DNA of 64,000 nucleotides from Bremia lactucae (taxonomy: Eukaryota; Oomycota; Peronosporomycetes; Peronosporales; Peronosporaceae). The position numbers and the translations under genes were made by a program. The notes below the pieces were generated by a model. It saw nothing but the letters and a program-made list of their open reading frames with translations, was not told the DNA's origin and did no database searches. Below, in pieces: positions 50,990 through 62,260 of this stretch; positions within the stretch are counted from its first letter, which is position 1; each line of letters opens with the position of its first letter. The DNA lies in assembly GCF_004359215.1 (NCBI RefSeq), contig NC_090616.1, positions 1,713,976 through 1,777,975 of the forward strand, given 5' to 3'.

Positions 50990-53560
50990 TACCTGATTTC
51001 AATCACATTTATCACAACTTTGTGCCATTCGTGCCTACCGCCTCGAAATTTATCAAAATTATAATAGGCACATGAAGAAAAGTTCTCGAATGCAGGTATA
51101 GCAGCTAATAATGCATTGCAGCTGTGATGAACGGTACCGAATCAGTAAATTTACTGTAAATATTGTGAGAGGACGGATTTTTTTGGCGTTGCTGCGGAAA
51201 GAAGCACAACTTAATAAGCCGGAACGGTCTGGCGACTTATAAGATGTCAGACTTTACCCTCATGCTAGCAGCTGCTTTTAGCTACCGCATCATCTCTATG
51301 GTGGACAGGTCTCTTGGCCAAGCTTCCATGAATTTAAAACCGAAAGCGACTAATAGTGTTTAAACACGTTTACATAATGTTCGCTAATGCTTCCTTTCAA
51401 ATCGATCGATTAAGTTATGGCCGAAAACAGATGGCTGCAAACATGGCATGTCCTAATTTGAGTTATGACAAAAATTGTCAATCTGAGTCAAAGCTGGTCC
51501 GACCGAATATCTCCAGTCAACTTGAAGGTGCCGTCATCAGAAAGGAGGTATAGTATTGTCTCATTCCGCCGCGTCTGGCGACGCAATCTTCAAGCTGCAA
51601 ACCCTTTCTAACCTGCACCGTTCGCCCTGACCAGAAGTATCGAACACGACATTTGCGCTGATTCGAGGAAGGTACAATGACGAAAATCCACTATCTAACG
51701 CTTGTAATTTCAGCCCTCGCTTTGTGAATCTCGTTTGCCAATTAGCAATACGAAAAGGGTGACGATAATAAATCAACTGTGCGTTGGCTTTTGATGTCAA
51801 GACCAACGAAGACTCAGGGATGATGATCAAATCTAACAGCTAAAAACCCCATACGAGCCTCTATCGGTGTGAAAAGTAAACTAGAATATGGAAACATGAA
51901 AAAAAACAGAAGCATATGTATGCGGTTAAACTCCATTCTCAACATATTGGGTATCCGACAAAAGTTATTGAATTGATTTTTCTTATATGAAGATCAATAA
52001 CGCTTCTAACCGCTTCGTTTTACACCAATACTAGGACTTTTAGAGACCTCATTTTAAAGTTGGTACTTGTTGTGGACGTTTTCAAACTGATTTTACGGAG
52101 GGAAAATATGCTTCAAAACGTGACTAATTAGTGGTACAAGATCCGGAAGATTTTTTAGAAATATTCTAATGTTATTGAAGATCTGACAATCAGGCAGGAT
52201 TTGCCTTCATTACACACAAAACTACCTCGGTCTCTCGATATGTGTTTGACGTATGCGTGCACATTGTTAGTGCAGAAGCAAATACACGCCTAATTCGCTA
52301 ACGTAATAGACGTGCATGTGTTAATGAGAAAGAGACAAAGGCTTAAGTATCGCACCCCATACTAAAACTTGTACGTCGTTGAATCCTTTCTGAAAAATTG
52401 ACTTATACATTGCTGGCTTGGCGTCCAAACTGTGTATCACATTGAGTTTTGACAGTAGTTGGACAAAAGAGGCGGATAATTGCAGATGTCTTCAAAGCGA
52501 TACGGCGACGATTGGCAGCTCGTTGACGTGTGCACAGTCTTTCGACAGTGGCGGCCCAAAGAGGTATCCCCTTTCGTCTTTCTATTACTAAAAAGGCCAT
52601 GCTAGCGTCATTTTTGATCTACGGACGTCAATGGCGTTACAAGCCAAATCCCCATTCATCACAGCCGATCTCGATGACGTTGGACTAGCGACTACAACAC
52701 CACATTAAGTATAGCTTCACATCTATCATAATTCAGCTACCGAAATTTGAAAGGTCTGTCTTTACGCCTTGATGCGCCGTCGAAGGAATCTCATCCATTG
52801 AAGTGGTACTTACGTAGACTATCTCGTGCATGTAAGAAAAAAAAATCTAAAGAGAGCTTGCGTAGACCCGAGGGCAAATCGCTTTCAGCAAGCGTTCGTA
52901 GCGACGGATCTTTGAAGGGATTTATGAGAAGTGATTCGTCCAACAAAAGAAATACCGTGAATTTGCAGCAGTTGTTTGTCTTTTCATTTGTTCGATTTCT
53001 GAATGTATCGCTGCAAATTCTGATACGGTTTGCCAGGAGCTTGATAAATGCGACGGGCAAATAGTCTTTCCCCGAATGCTTATTACTTTAACTTTGACCT
53101 CAAGCAGCTCAATAGCTCTCGTGGCTTACCAGAACCATGCTCAGGTGCCTCGTGACAATCGCTTTCACTTTTGCTTTATTTATCGAAACTTTGACAGCTA
53201 CTGAAGCAGCCAACGTCAAGATACTAACCCAGTCGCGCCAACCCAAAGCTGTTGACAGAACCATAAACGTCATCAGATTCCTGCGATCTCATAGCATTAA
53301 CGAAGCAGCGGAAGAGAGATTAAACGTTTGGGCCTGTCTTGAAGAGCTACTTATCGGTGGACCCTTTTCACAGGCCCGCTTAAGTGCCATGACGGGAGAT
53401 AATGAAATTGTTAAATTAACGTTCTCTGCGTGGAACAAATTTTCCCACGACGACATTCGTAATTTGCTTGCCCATGGCATGAAGGACATGGACATTCGGG
53501 AGAAAGAAATGTTGAGCAGCATCATCAATTTATACTTTCTAATTAGAGGAGCTCAGTAAC
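50990..53560 (+). repeat. Duplicated segment carrying an RXLR effector gene (copy 2)
   Basis: Partner of 43785-46351. It lacks the fold-back element and the second 94-bp unit of copy 1. The non-coding part is more diverged than the effector gene. Confidence 0.75.
53137..53559 (+). CDS. Secreted RXLR-EER effector candidate (copy 2)
   Basis: 140-residue paralogue of the gene at 45924. It has a signal peptide (about residues 1-22), RFLR at 47-50 and EER at 59-61. The C-terminal helical region keeps Trp99 (FSAWNKFSHDDIR) and Tyr133 (NLYFLI). The intact frame and full alignment make both copies plausible functional genes. Differences cluster in the signal peptide, just after EER, and around residues 64-72, while the FSAWNKFSHDDIR block is unchanged. 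It probably acts in the plant host; no target can be read from the sequence. Confidence 0.85.
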   Translation: MLRCLVTIAFTFALFIETLTATEAANVKILTQSRQPKAVDRTINVIRFLRSHSINEAAEERLNVWACLEELLIGGPFSQARLSAMTGDNEIVKLTFSAWNKFSHDDIRNLLAHGMKDMDIREKEMLSSIINLYFLIRGAQ

Positions 53561-53732
53561 CAATACACGTCTCTATGGAAGCAGTCTTTTTCATACTGCC
53601 TCTTTTTAGACTGCCCACGAACTTATATGGCTTTAAGGCGCTTTAAAGGCAGATCTACCTTTGTATGCGATTTTTCATAAGCAAGCAATTTACTTTAGAG
53701 GCTGGTCAAACTTATGGATCTCGGATGCTATG

Positions 53733-54279
53733 TGTAACGGGCTATAGTTGCCCTTAAATGTTACACAGTCCCCGTTAAGTCACTTGGCGCACTTAGAGAA
53801 TAATAAATTACTAAAAGATAGTAATAAGACCAGCAAAAAGATAGATAACATTAGGAACAAACACTTGAAAAAGTAATCACATGAATGCTTAACCATAAAA
53901 GGGATGACCATTCGTTATCCGTGATGACGGCTAGCGTCATCCGTTACGCGAGGTATCTAGAAAGATACGCTCGCAATACATATTAAGTGTTATCTATAGA
54001 GATGACTTTTTAATTGGTATAAATAGTTATTTATATTTAATACGATTAAATATAAATCCGTCTGAAAACTACTTCCTACTTGATAAGTGCGCACAGGGAG
54101 ACGGATTACCGCTCCCGTGGCGACTCTTAATCACAGTACTTAGTGTGTTGGGTGAGGTCGCTTGCGCGCCCACCACAACTACCTCACTGCACGCAAGAGA
54201 AGCAGGTTAAACGCCTCCTCGCTGTGCTAGGGTGTGTGTCTAAGTAGAGCGTGGCCGCATTACGACGTGCCCGCTTACA
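53733..54279 (+). repeat. Family-B LTR (5' LTR of E6), 547 bp
   Basis: Begins TGTAACGGGCTATAG and ends GTGCCCGCTTACA. Reverse complement of 61620-62152. It is followed by two bases and a PBS-like site, so it is a 5' LTR of a plus-strand element. Confidence 0.85.
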
Positions 54280-54281
54280 CT

Positions 54282-54299
54282 TGGTAGCACTTGAAAACC
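54282..54299 (+). other. Primer-binding-like site of E6
   Basis: TGGTAGCACTTGAAAACC, two bases after the LTR end (54279). It shares the first ten bases with the site of E2 (42507-42524). Confidence 0.6.
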
Positions 54300-54369
54300 T
54301 TCCCACGAGCCGCATCTCTGCGGGTGTACGTGATGATGAGCCTCAATATTGATTGGGCTCATTCCCCAC

Positions 54370-55380
54370 CTCTCCCCAACATTATCGTAAGGTTGCAGAG
54401 CACTTGGCGCAGGGACTTGGTGAACAAGTCCTGGCCGGGCTCATGGGCAATCCTCCTGAGCAACATGTTGCTCAGTTGGAGCAGTTTGAGTTTTTTTTTC
54501 TCGTGGTCGAATAGTGGAGAGCCGCGTCCGAGGCACAGAGCCATGCTGCGGTGGGGTCCGTCACTCAGACTCAGGATAAGCTGAGGCATAAGCAGGCTTG
54601 GAGCGAGGCTCTTAATAGGACTGTTGAGATGCTATCTGTCCAGCCGCATCAGGTGAGGTCCATTCGAATGGACCAGCCCATGTTCGATGGAACTGCAACG
54701 CACACGATTGTCCACTGGCTTTTAACCGTGGAGCAATGCGGTGTCGCGCAGTTCATCGAGGACGACAGCCGGATGGTGTCGTACGCCATGTCGCATCTGC
54801 GCTAAGGCCTCAAAGTGGGCTTACTTGGCACTTATGGCGGAAAGAAAGGCGTTCCCTACATGAGCGATCTTTAAGACAAAGATTTGCGCCAAGCCCCAGC
54901 CGCCGAACAACGAAGTCTTGCTTCATGTGCTTCTTTGTAGCTCGACAGGCGACGCGATCTATCTAATAATGTGTGCCGGAGATGCGCACGCTATCGGCGT
55001 CCATTACCGTTGGTCCGATTCCGGAGCACATTAAGGTGCCCACGTTTATAAACGGACTACGACATGGCCCATCGTGACAGGCTCTTTCCAGAAAGGTGCT
55101 GTCGACAATAGACGAGGCAATCCAAATTGCCTTAGTTGAGGAGCAATCCTACAGCAGTGCCTCGGCGACAGCTTGGTATAAGCCGCCGGCCAAGAAGTCA
55201 GAGGCCACTTCCATGGAGTTGGGCAGTGCAGACGTTGTCTGCTAGATGCGGCAAGCGCGACCCTATGATGGCTCGCTGCTAAGCCAGAGTCTCTACTGGG
55301 GCAAAGATGCCCAGCAAAAGGACTCCCTACCCAAAAAGCAAAGGAAAGAGCCAGCGAGCGAGACGCATGAGTTCTGCATC
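54370..55380 (+). pseudogene. Gag of E6
   Basis: Reads, over several frames, LGEQVLAGLMGNPPEQHVAQ-like, then ATHTIVHWLLTVEQCGVAQF and IEDDSRMVSYAMSHLR (54551-54805), followed by a stop. Later pieces (PIPEHIKVPTF-like, then QIALVEEQSY-like) and a spoiled zinc knuckle are found near 55.24 kb. This is the Retrotrans_gag type common in oomycetes. Confidence 0.7.
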
Positions 55381-55385
55381 GACCA

Positions 55386-55958
55386 TTGAGGGGTCGGGAA
55401 ATGCACGAGCGCCCTACTGGCGCGGACTCTGAAGCTACCCCTAAGTTCAGAGTTGTCGAACAAATGGGTGGCATAGTCCTTGAGGTCTCGAAATTTTGGA
55501 CCTCAACCGTGCTGGTCTATAGCGCTCAAGTAAGAGGCTATGACCAGGTGATGACCCTCCTAGTGGATTCGTGTGCATCACAAAATTTTGTGAAACCCGC
55601 GGCTCTAACGAAAAGACTGGCGATGTTTGAGTCGTTTGTCAGGATGGCAAGCGAGAAGATGAGACCGTTCGTTTGGCAAACGGCGCTCTCGTTTAGCCTG
55701 AGGGAGTTCAGGTGGAACTTGCCTCCAGCTTCACTTCCTTCCCCTGCACAGAGAATTTTAACAGCGCTAGGTATGGAGAGTCCGCATGGCCTCATCCTAG
55801 GCATGCCATGGTTGGCAAAACACCAACCATGGATAGACTGGCATACACGCACAATTGCTAACTCTATACCGTACGACGAAAACGATGTGCTTCTGCGAGA
55901 GGTTTATGCAACAGATGTCGTGTCGAACACAGTTAAGGGTGCATGTACGGGATGTTAA
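55386..55958 (+). pseudogene. Aspartic protease of E6
   Basis: The frame is open for 190 codons. The active-site motif reads LLVDSCASQNFV, with the Gly of DSGAS replaced by Cys. The C-terminal LILGMPWLAKHQPWIDW is intact, followed by HTRTIA. The Gly-to-Cys change probably kills activity. Confidence 0.8.
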
Positions 55959-56257
55959 ACGTCACCAATTCCTACCCAGCTCATATAATCTAAGGTAGTG
56001 TAAGAGGCAATAACAAGTAGTCGTGTGTCTTAAGATCATGCACAGAGCCGAGAGCCTGTGGCAGTAGACAGTGAGCTGACAGGAAGTCAAGCGTCGCGTG
56101 AACCGGCACAGTGCCTGAAGCTTGGTGCGGATAAAAAAGTGCGTTAGCCAGGAGAGCAACGACACCCGGTTCCCAGTCAAAGGTCGTGGTGACTCGAAGA
56201 ACGAGTACCCGACAGATATGGACGATCAAAGCCACATCTAAACGAGTGAACTTTAAA
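55959..56257. other. Unassigned junction between E6 and E3
   Basis: Sequence between a plus-strand protease and a minus-strand integrase end. Both strands show weak open frames, neither recognisable. The breakpoint lies here. Confidence 0.4.
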
Positions 56258-56920
56258 TCAGTTCCTATTAAAGAGGATGGGCCTTCGAACGAGCCTATCG
56301 GCAAATTCTCCCTCAACAAGCCTTGATCCACGCAGTGGTTTCGTTAACGGAATGCGTGTGTGGGTAAAACCGTTGACATAGAACGGAGTGTAGCCTGTAC
56401 AGGCATAGACAGCGTCATTTAGCGCAAAATTCACCACTGGGAGCATTGAGCTCCAGCGCTTTGGTGTCTGAGTACACACACTGCGTAAATGTCTTCAATG
56501 ACGCGATTAACACGTTCAATTTGACCATCGGTCTGCAGATGTTCAGCGGTAGACAGGTCAATCTGGTGCCAAGCACTCGGAAAATCGATTTTAGAGTTTA
56601 CGTGTGAAACGGGAGTCCCGATCCGAGACAATTGCTACTAGAAAACCGTGTTGTCGAACACGCGATCGATGAACAGCCTTGCTGTGCCTTTACCATCAAT
56701 GGTATCTGGCACAACCGCTAAGTGAGTCAATTTGCTCAATTAGTCAACAAAGATCACAATGCCGGAATTTGCAGCCGTATCTTTTGGAAGGCCGAAAAAA
56801 ATTCATACTAATGGACTCCCAACACCCTATGAGTACGGGCAGACTTGCCAGCGCGCAGCAGCACGCGCCGAGGGTTTAACCCGTTTGCAAGTTTCGTATA
56901 TACGAACGTATGTGCTGACC
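56258..56920 (-). pseudogene. Integrase of E3
   Basis: LSRIGTPVSHVN, then LSTAEHLQTDGQIERVNRVI with the catalytic Glu context QIER, then KRWSSMLPVVNFALNDAVYA and TGYTPFYVNGFTHTRIPL. This matches the E2 integrase. Frames are split near 56.47 kb, and the C-terminal part is missing. Confidence 0.75.
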
Positions 56921-56923
56921 TAT

Positions 56924-57900
56924 TTATAAAGTTTGGACTACCAATAAATCTGGCTTACAGAGCCGTAGGAGATGACCACCAAGGACAGGACCGTGTGTCT
57001 CACAGAAGATTCGGTACTTCAAATCCGCATCATGAGAAGCAACGATGCGCGGAGGATCTGCAGCATCCGTACAATAAAGCAACAGGTCGTTATCGATAGA
57101 AAATCGATGTAATTTTGCACGCAAACGTGCCAACAATTTAAAGCCTGATTAAGTGCTCTTTAGAGCTCGAAGCAGCGCTACACACCCTAGGCGTAAGCCG
57201 AATGGACTAATTTAGTAATAGGAGACATTATAGTCGTTATATGAGAGATCTTATAATCCGGCCTGTGTGATAGCGCATCAGCGAAGCCATTCTGCTTACC
57301 AAGCTTATACTTCACCTCGAAGTTGTATTCGGCGAAATGGATATCCATCGGGTCATTTTCTGTATACATAACAGACGGGTTAGAGCATAGCAGATGACCT
57401 CTGAATTTGACAAGAGCATACTTCATTACAAGTAACTCTTTTTCATGTACTCGGTAGTTCTTTTCCGCAGCCTTAAGCTGTCTAGACTCGAACGTAATTA
57501 CACACTCCCGCCATCAGCACCTATTCCTAACAGATCACTGCCGATTGCAAAATCTGATATGTCACAGACGACCCTGAAAGCCTAATTAGAATTTGCAGTG
57601 CCAGATTCGGGGCATGGATAAGACTATCCTTAACTGCTTGGAAAGCATCATACTGGGGAACGGTCTTTTATTTACTGTTTGGAATTCAAAAACTTATCTT
57701 ATACTTCTATGATACTGACAATATTATTAATAACGATAATATCCTTAATTCTTCCTCCTATGCTAATTAAATATTTAACGGGCTAGGGGATAATTTCGTA
57801 TACCGTAATACGACTCCTGCTGTGCTCCTTATAAAATATACAGATTGGTGCTGGACACCAATCTGTATCTTTTATAAGGAGATTAGATAATGGCCTAGCC
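56924..57900 (-). pseudogene. RNase H and following linker of E3
   Basis: ALVKFRGHLLCSNPSVMYTE, KPGKQNGFADALSHRPDY-like and LRAKLHRFSIDNDLLLY are recognisable. The RNase H start is disrupted by the palindrome at 57825-57881 and ~150 bp of unrelated AT-rich DNA. Confidence 0.7.
57825..57881. repeat. 57-bp palindrome in E3 RNase H
   Basis: Arms 57825-57850 and 57856-57881 are reverse complements with about one mismatch and a five-base loop. The right arm (on the minus strand the first one) is the expected coding sequence NLLIKDTDW; the other arm is its inverted copy. Confidence 0.85.
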
Positions 57901-57918
57901 ACATAAGCGTACTTTTCG

Positions 57919-58518
57919 CTATATTTGTGTAAATGATTGGCGAGCTCTAAGGCCTCGCTTCCCAATGAAGCACCTAATGAAGGATTTTTTCTGCGCCAAA
58001 AATGCATTTAGTTGCATTGCCATGCAATATATTTGTGCGCATACACTCGAGCACTGCTCGCAAATGGTCGAAGTGATTTTACACATCCAACCGACTCTGC
58101 TCCCCACGACTATGGACAAATATGTCATCACAAAAAGTCCGTGCAAAACCTTGATGAGGTTGAACGGTTGCGTCACTAGACGATTAAATGTTGCCGGGGC
58201 GTCGGAATCCTTTGTGGCATAACCAACTATCCCATACCATACAGTTTGCGTGCTAACCGCTGTAAGCGGGATATCGTTGGCTCGCATGAGCAATTGGCAA
58301 TAACCATCGACTAAGTCAAAGGCACTGTACATTGTACATCTCACTATATTGTTGTGAAGAGCATCCTTACTTGGAATGGGGGTTTGTGCTGGTATAGTGA
58401 CAGCATTAAGCTTATTATAAGCATGTACAATGCGCCATTTACCATTTCGCTTTCTGACACAAAATGTCGGTGTCGAATAGGGAGCTTTCTCGTACCATTC
58501 CAGGCTCGTGCTCAGCAC
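57919..58518 (-). pseudogene. Reverse transcriptase of E3
   Basis: YSTPTFCVRKRNGKWRIVHA, YNKLNAVTIPAQTPIPSKDA and SAFDLVDGYCQLLMRANDIP are well preserved RT fingers and palm. Then DAPATFNRLVTQPFN follows. The catalytic site needs a frameshift to be read and then shows FCDD in place of YFDD. Confidence 0.85.
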
Positions 58519-58576
58519 GGAAAAATCGTCAATGACGTCACACTGTTCCCTTGGTAAAGGTCACTGTCGTGTGACA

Positions 58577-59287
58577 CAAGTCCACCGAGCGTGGTTGGCC
58601 GAGGTAGAACCATACTGAGTGTCAGTAGTGACACTTTTGGCGGTTCGCCAGGGTATTTCGGGTCAGACCTTTTTAATTCACGTGAAGTGACACGTAAATG
58701 GTCGCTGGACAAGGAAAATGAGTTACCTAACTCCTTGTAGGATGTCAAAATTAGACACCATGTCTCGTATAGAACCAATATAGGCTGGAGAACCCGAGGA
58801 CGTGAATGTCCCGGCCTCTAAGAGGCGTATTGTCTCAACTCCGAGGCAGGGGAGACGCGATATGTCTATAACCTCTTAAAGTCATACGAGCAAGCAATTG
58901 CAGACAACTGTAATGGTGTAACCGGTAATATCGAGAGAGAAGTTAGCCTTGCGACAAATTCGTCGTTACATGCTCTTTTAAAGCTATACGAAATGTCTAT
59001 TGATGAGTGCGGCCGAGCCTTAAAGGCTGGCGACTTATCTGAGATGTTGGTCATTCGACCTACGATTGAGTTGAACTCATCGTCACTCCTAGACGAAGCT
59101 GTCCTGGATGACACAAAAACTGCACTTAGTGCGCAAAGTAAGTCATCGATCCCAAAAGTTTTTACGGATCTATTTTATTACATAAATAAGAATTCCAAGA
59201 TGTGGTATGTACCAACCCACCACCTATTTTGCCCCGGATAGAGGTGTTTGTCGTGAAATTGAATTGGTTCCGGGGACAAAACACTAG
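58577..59287 (+). pseudogene. Inverted protease-RT linker of E3
   Basis: The plus strand reads [37 protein letters not shown] and then MWYVPTHHLF, the linker module. It is opposite to the protease and RT on either side. The left breakpoint is visible where GGTCACTGTCGTGTGAC, normal in E2, turns into the inverted segment. The right breakpoint is near 59287. Confidence 0.8.
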
Positions 59288-59541
59288 TCGTGACACTCCA
59301 CGTATCTCAGGGATATTATACCCTTGATGACTCGGCCTTAGGCCAACAATGCTTTCAGCATTCAGTGATCCGTTATTACAACGAGTGCCACTCGACGGAG
59401 TACATGCCACTTATTTCCGCTGAGTCAGGCTCAGAATTTATGTTTTCAACATTGGAATTTATTAGCTCAGACATTCCAATGTCTAGAACACTGACAAACT
59501 CAGTCAATGAGCCGCGCCAATAGCGCTTTTGTTGCCTAGCA

Positions 59542-59711
59542 AAGGTGGGTTCATGACTCTCCAAAACTTTGCTAGGACATTGCGCGCGGCGCCTAAGGTC
59601 TTAGACCTCCAATCGATCCATGGCTCAAGGTGGGTTCATGACTCTCCAAAACTTTGCTAGGACATTGCGTATGGCGCCTAAGGCCTTAGACCTTCAATCG
59701 ATTCCTGGCTC
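59542..59711. repeat. 85-bp tandem duplication in E3
   Basis: The unit AAGGTGGGTTCATGACTCTC starts at 59542 and again at 59627, ending near ATCGAT(C/T)C(A/C)TGGCTC. The copies differ at several positions. Sister elements have one unit. Confidence 0.85.
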
Positions 59712-60322
59712 ATGGGCCATACAGAGTTTGTGATCATTTCTCGAGACCAATTTGAGGACGAGACAGCGCTTACACTAGCAAAGTTCAGAATCGTAATACC
59801 TAAGCTCAACAAAACTTTTGGAACATCGAGTCGAGTCCTAGTCGCTAAGCGAACAAGGATTGTACCATTTTCATGCGCTTTAAGTGCCTCAACGTAGTGT
59901 TGATTCCCCTCATAGGAAGGACGTCGAGCATAATTGCAAGACGCTCCTGAGTCAATAAAAATTGACCATGACCGATCAAAGCCCTTCATAGTCGCTTGAG
60001 CGACTAACAAGCCAGGCTTGCACTCACGCCCCGGGCTAACTAGGGCTAAGTCCTGTTTACTCTCATCCCCTAGAGGTTCAACAGACCCTAGCTCTTCTCC
60101 AGTAGGGCGCTCCGCGCCTACTGGGTATCGACGTTTTCGCACACCGTACCAGATTTCTGGTATAGGTCGGGTTGGTGCTCTTTCGAGCTTTATGCGTATT
60201 GCGTTGGGATAAGCCGTACGTAAATGTTTCGTGCTTCCGCATATATAACATCTACGGATGTTCTTATGCTGTTCCACAGCTTGAAGGGCCTCTTCTCCTT
60301 CCTCAACGAGGATTAGATCCAT
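59678..60322 (-). pseudogene. Zinc knuckle and aspartic protease of E3
   Basis: A 214-codon open frame. The zinc knuckle CYICGSTKHLRTAYP has its last Cys replaced by Tyr. The active site FIDSGASCNYARRPS is intact, with ALKAHENGTILVRLATRTRL following. The C-terminal ILGM motif is missing because of the duplication that follows. Confidence 0.85.
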
Positions 60323-61137
60323 GGGTTCCGGTCTATTATGCGGTATTCATGTGCTCGAAGAACTTGTTCAGTAAACAGGCGTGATAACACGAGCAGACTT
60401 AAAGTTCGAACTCAGCGCAAAGAGCTATGGAAACAGCCTCTTCGAAGTAGCAGGATGGGACCGGAATTATTCCGTCCGGGACACATCCTCATAGATACCC
60501 CCCCAAGAAGACTGTAACGATAATCGCGTCTTGCACCGGGTCTTGATGCGTAGACGCAATGAGAGCTTTCAACTTCTGGCATAGTCCTTAGGGTTCTTTA
60601 TTTTATCGAGTCGCTATGAGCCAGATCGCATGCGGAAAGCCTCATCTTGCGGTGAAAACAGGCTATTCATTTGCTGTTTTCCATGAGGGAAAAGCGTCGT
60701 TTATGGGCGTGCCCATTCCATGGCTCAACCTTCGAGTTTGGAAATGGCCATAGTCACCTTTTTCCGTTCTGTCAAGAACAAGGCGGAGTTAATGGATATC
60801 TCCATCTGCTTAGTCCAAAAGGGAGGTCTCCTCCCTTTTTTCCTCAAATGTCTTTGCATTGACAATTAGAGAGCGAGTCTTAGGGTTTAAATCAGGAACA
60901 GAGATGGACCGAGTAAGCATAATTCTTGCAAGGACCACACCGACCAGGGAGGATTCATAACGCATGAGGGCTTTAAGCCTTGCATGCAGGACCTCTGGTC
61001 CCTGTGATATAACGAACTTTACATGTTCAAGCCCAAACAAATTTTGAGCTTGTCATACGCTGTGCGTTGCGCCTCCGAAAGTTCTGGAAACTGTTTCATT
61101 TCAGTGATGGCTTAGTATTATAAAAACTCAGGCGTAG
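60323..61137 (-). pseudogene. Gag region of E3
   Basis: Decayed gag between zinc knuckle and PBS-like site, aligning in DNA with E1 (24.3-24.8 kb), for example ATAAACGACGCTTTTCCCTC. A short frame at 60810-61040 reads EHVKFVISQGPEVLHARLKA. Individual gag domains are not separable. Confidence 0.55.
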
Positions 61138-61157
61138 ATTGACTACGAGTGACCAGG

Positions 61158-61619
61158 TGTCGCGGAGCTACCTCGCTCTTAAAGTCAGAGGAAGACTTTT
61201 ACATTTAAAGAGTTTCTTGGTTCTATAGAGCTCATAGGTAAAACAACTCAGGGAGTTGTACGAGGTATTAAAGCTTAATAAATCTTAGTTTAAAGCAGGA
61301 ATTTGTAGAACCAAGTGGCAACTAGTGCCCGAGAAAATATACCTTAGAAAGCTTATATCTCTCATCGATCAATGCGCAAGCCTTAGGAAGGCACTAGACG
61401 CTTTAATGTCAAAAAGGGAACTGAACTTTTTATGATTCTTTGAATCTAGAATGCTTACCACAGCTAATTTAAAATAGATTTCGGCCGCCAGAAATAGATC
61501 TAGCGGCGACCAGATTTGTTACTTATAAAAAAATGGGAGTTTAGTGATTGACTATTTTAAATGGGATAATAGCGAATTTTGCCCATAAATGAACCACAAC
61601 AACGGCTCTCCAACCAATG
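61158..61619 (-). repeat. Family-C LTR (5' LTR of E3), truncated
   Basis: Edge TGTCGCGGAGCTACCTCGC at 61158, with the worn PBS-like site just before it. The other end is cut by the family-B LTR at 61620 within CCAATG. Confidence 0.8.
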
Positions 61620-62152
61620 TGTAGGCGGGCACGTCGTAATGCGGCCACGCTCTACTTAGACACACACCCTAGCACAGCGAGAAAGCGGTAAACATGCTTC
61701 TCATGCGTGCAGTGAGGTAGTTGTGGTGCGCGCGCAAGCGACCTCACCCAACACACTAAGTACTCTGGTTAAGTGTGGTCACGGGAGCGGTAATCCGTCT
61801 CCTCGTGCGCACTTACCAAGTAGGAAGTAGTTTTCAGACTGATTTATATTTGATAGAATTAAATTCAAATACCAATTTTAACCACTCATAAAATGTCGTC
61901 TCTGTAGATAACACTTGTATGTATTGCGAGCGTATCCTTCTAGACACCTCGCGTAACAGATGACGCTAGGCGACATCCCTCCTAATGTGAATGCACCCAT
62001 GTGCATCACATACACAAGGGTTGGTCACAAATGTAAATCATGCCCGAGTGCTGGGTCTAATTATTTTATTTAAGTAATTGGTCATCCCCTGAAGTACATA
62101 AAGTGTACTTAACGGGGACTGTGTAACATTAGGGCAACTTTAGGCCGTTACA
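61620..62152 (-). repeat. Family-B LTR, 533 bp (3' LTR of the right-hand element)
   Basis: The plus strand runs TGTAGGCGGGCACG to TAGGCCGTTACA. Directly after it lies CCATCCCCCTC (62153-62163), the complement of a polypurine tract, so it is the 3' LTR of a minus-strand element whose pol lies at and beyond 63.2 kb. Confidence 0.85.
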
Positions 62153-62163
62153 CCATCCCCCTC
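62153..62163 (-). other. Polypurine tract of the right-hand family-B element
   Basis: The minus strand reads GAGGGGGATGG directly before TGTAACGGCC. It matches the worn tract before the LTR at 30980. Confidence 0.65.
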
Positions 62164-62260
62164 TTTAAGAACGAATTTACATTATTAAATTCGTCAAAGA
62201 GGAGCGAGGAACTGCGAGCAGCTTTACGCGCCGCTAGTTCACTCAATCACTGTAGCGCAT

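Larger units (their letters stand above)
53733..55958 (+). mobile_element. Gypsy retrotransposon relic E6 (LTR, gag, protease)
   Basis: Plus-strand order: 5' LTR, PBS-like site, gag, protease. RT and the rest are missing: from ~55.96 kb the sequence becomes unrecognisable and then meets the integrase end of the minus-strand element E3. Confidence 0.8.
56258..61619 (-). mobile_element. Gypsy retrotransposon relic E3 (family-C LTR)
   Basis: Minus-strand order: 5' LTR (61619-61158), PBS-like site, gag, zinc knuckle and protease, inverted linker, RT, RNase H, integrase. The 3' end is lost at ~56.26 kb. The 5' LTR is cut at 61619 by a family-B LTR. Several local rearrangements are listed separately. 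Confidence 0.8.
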
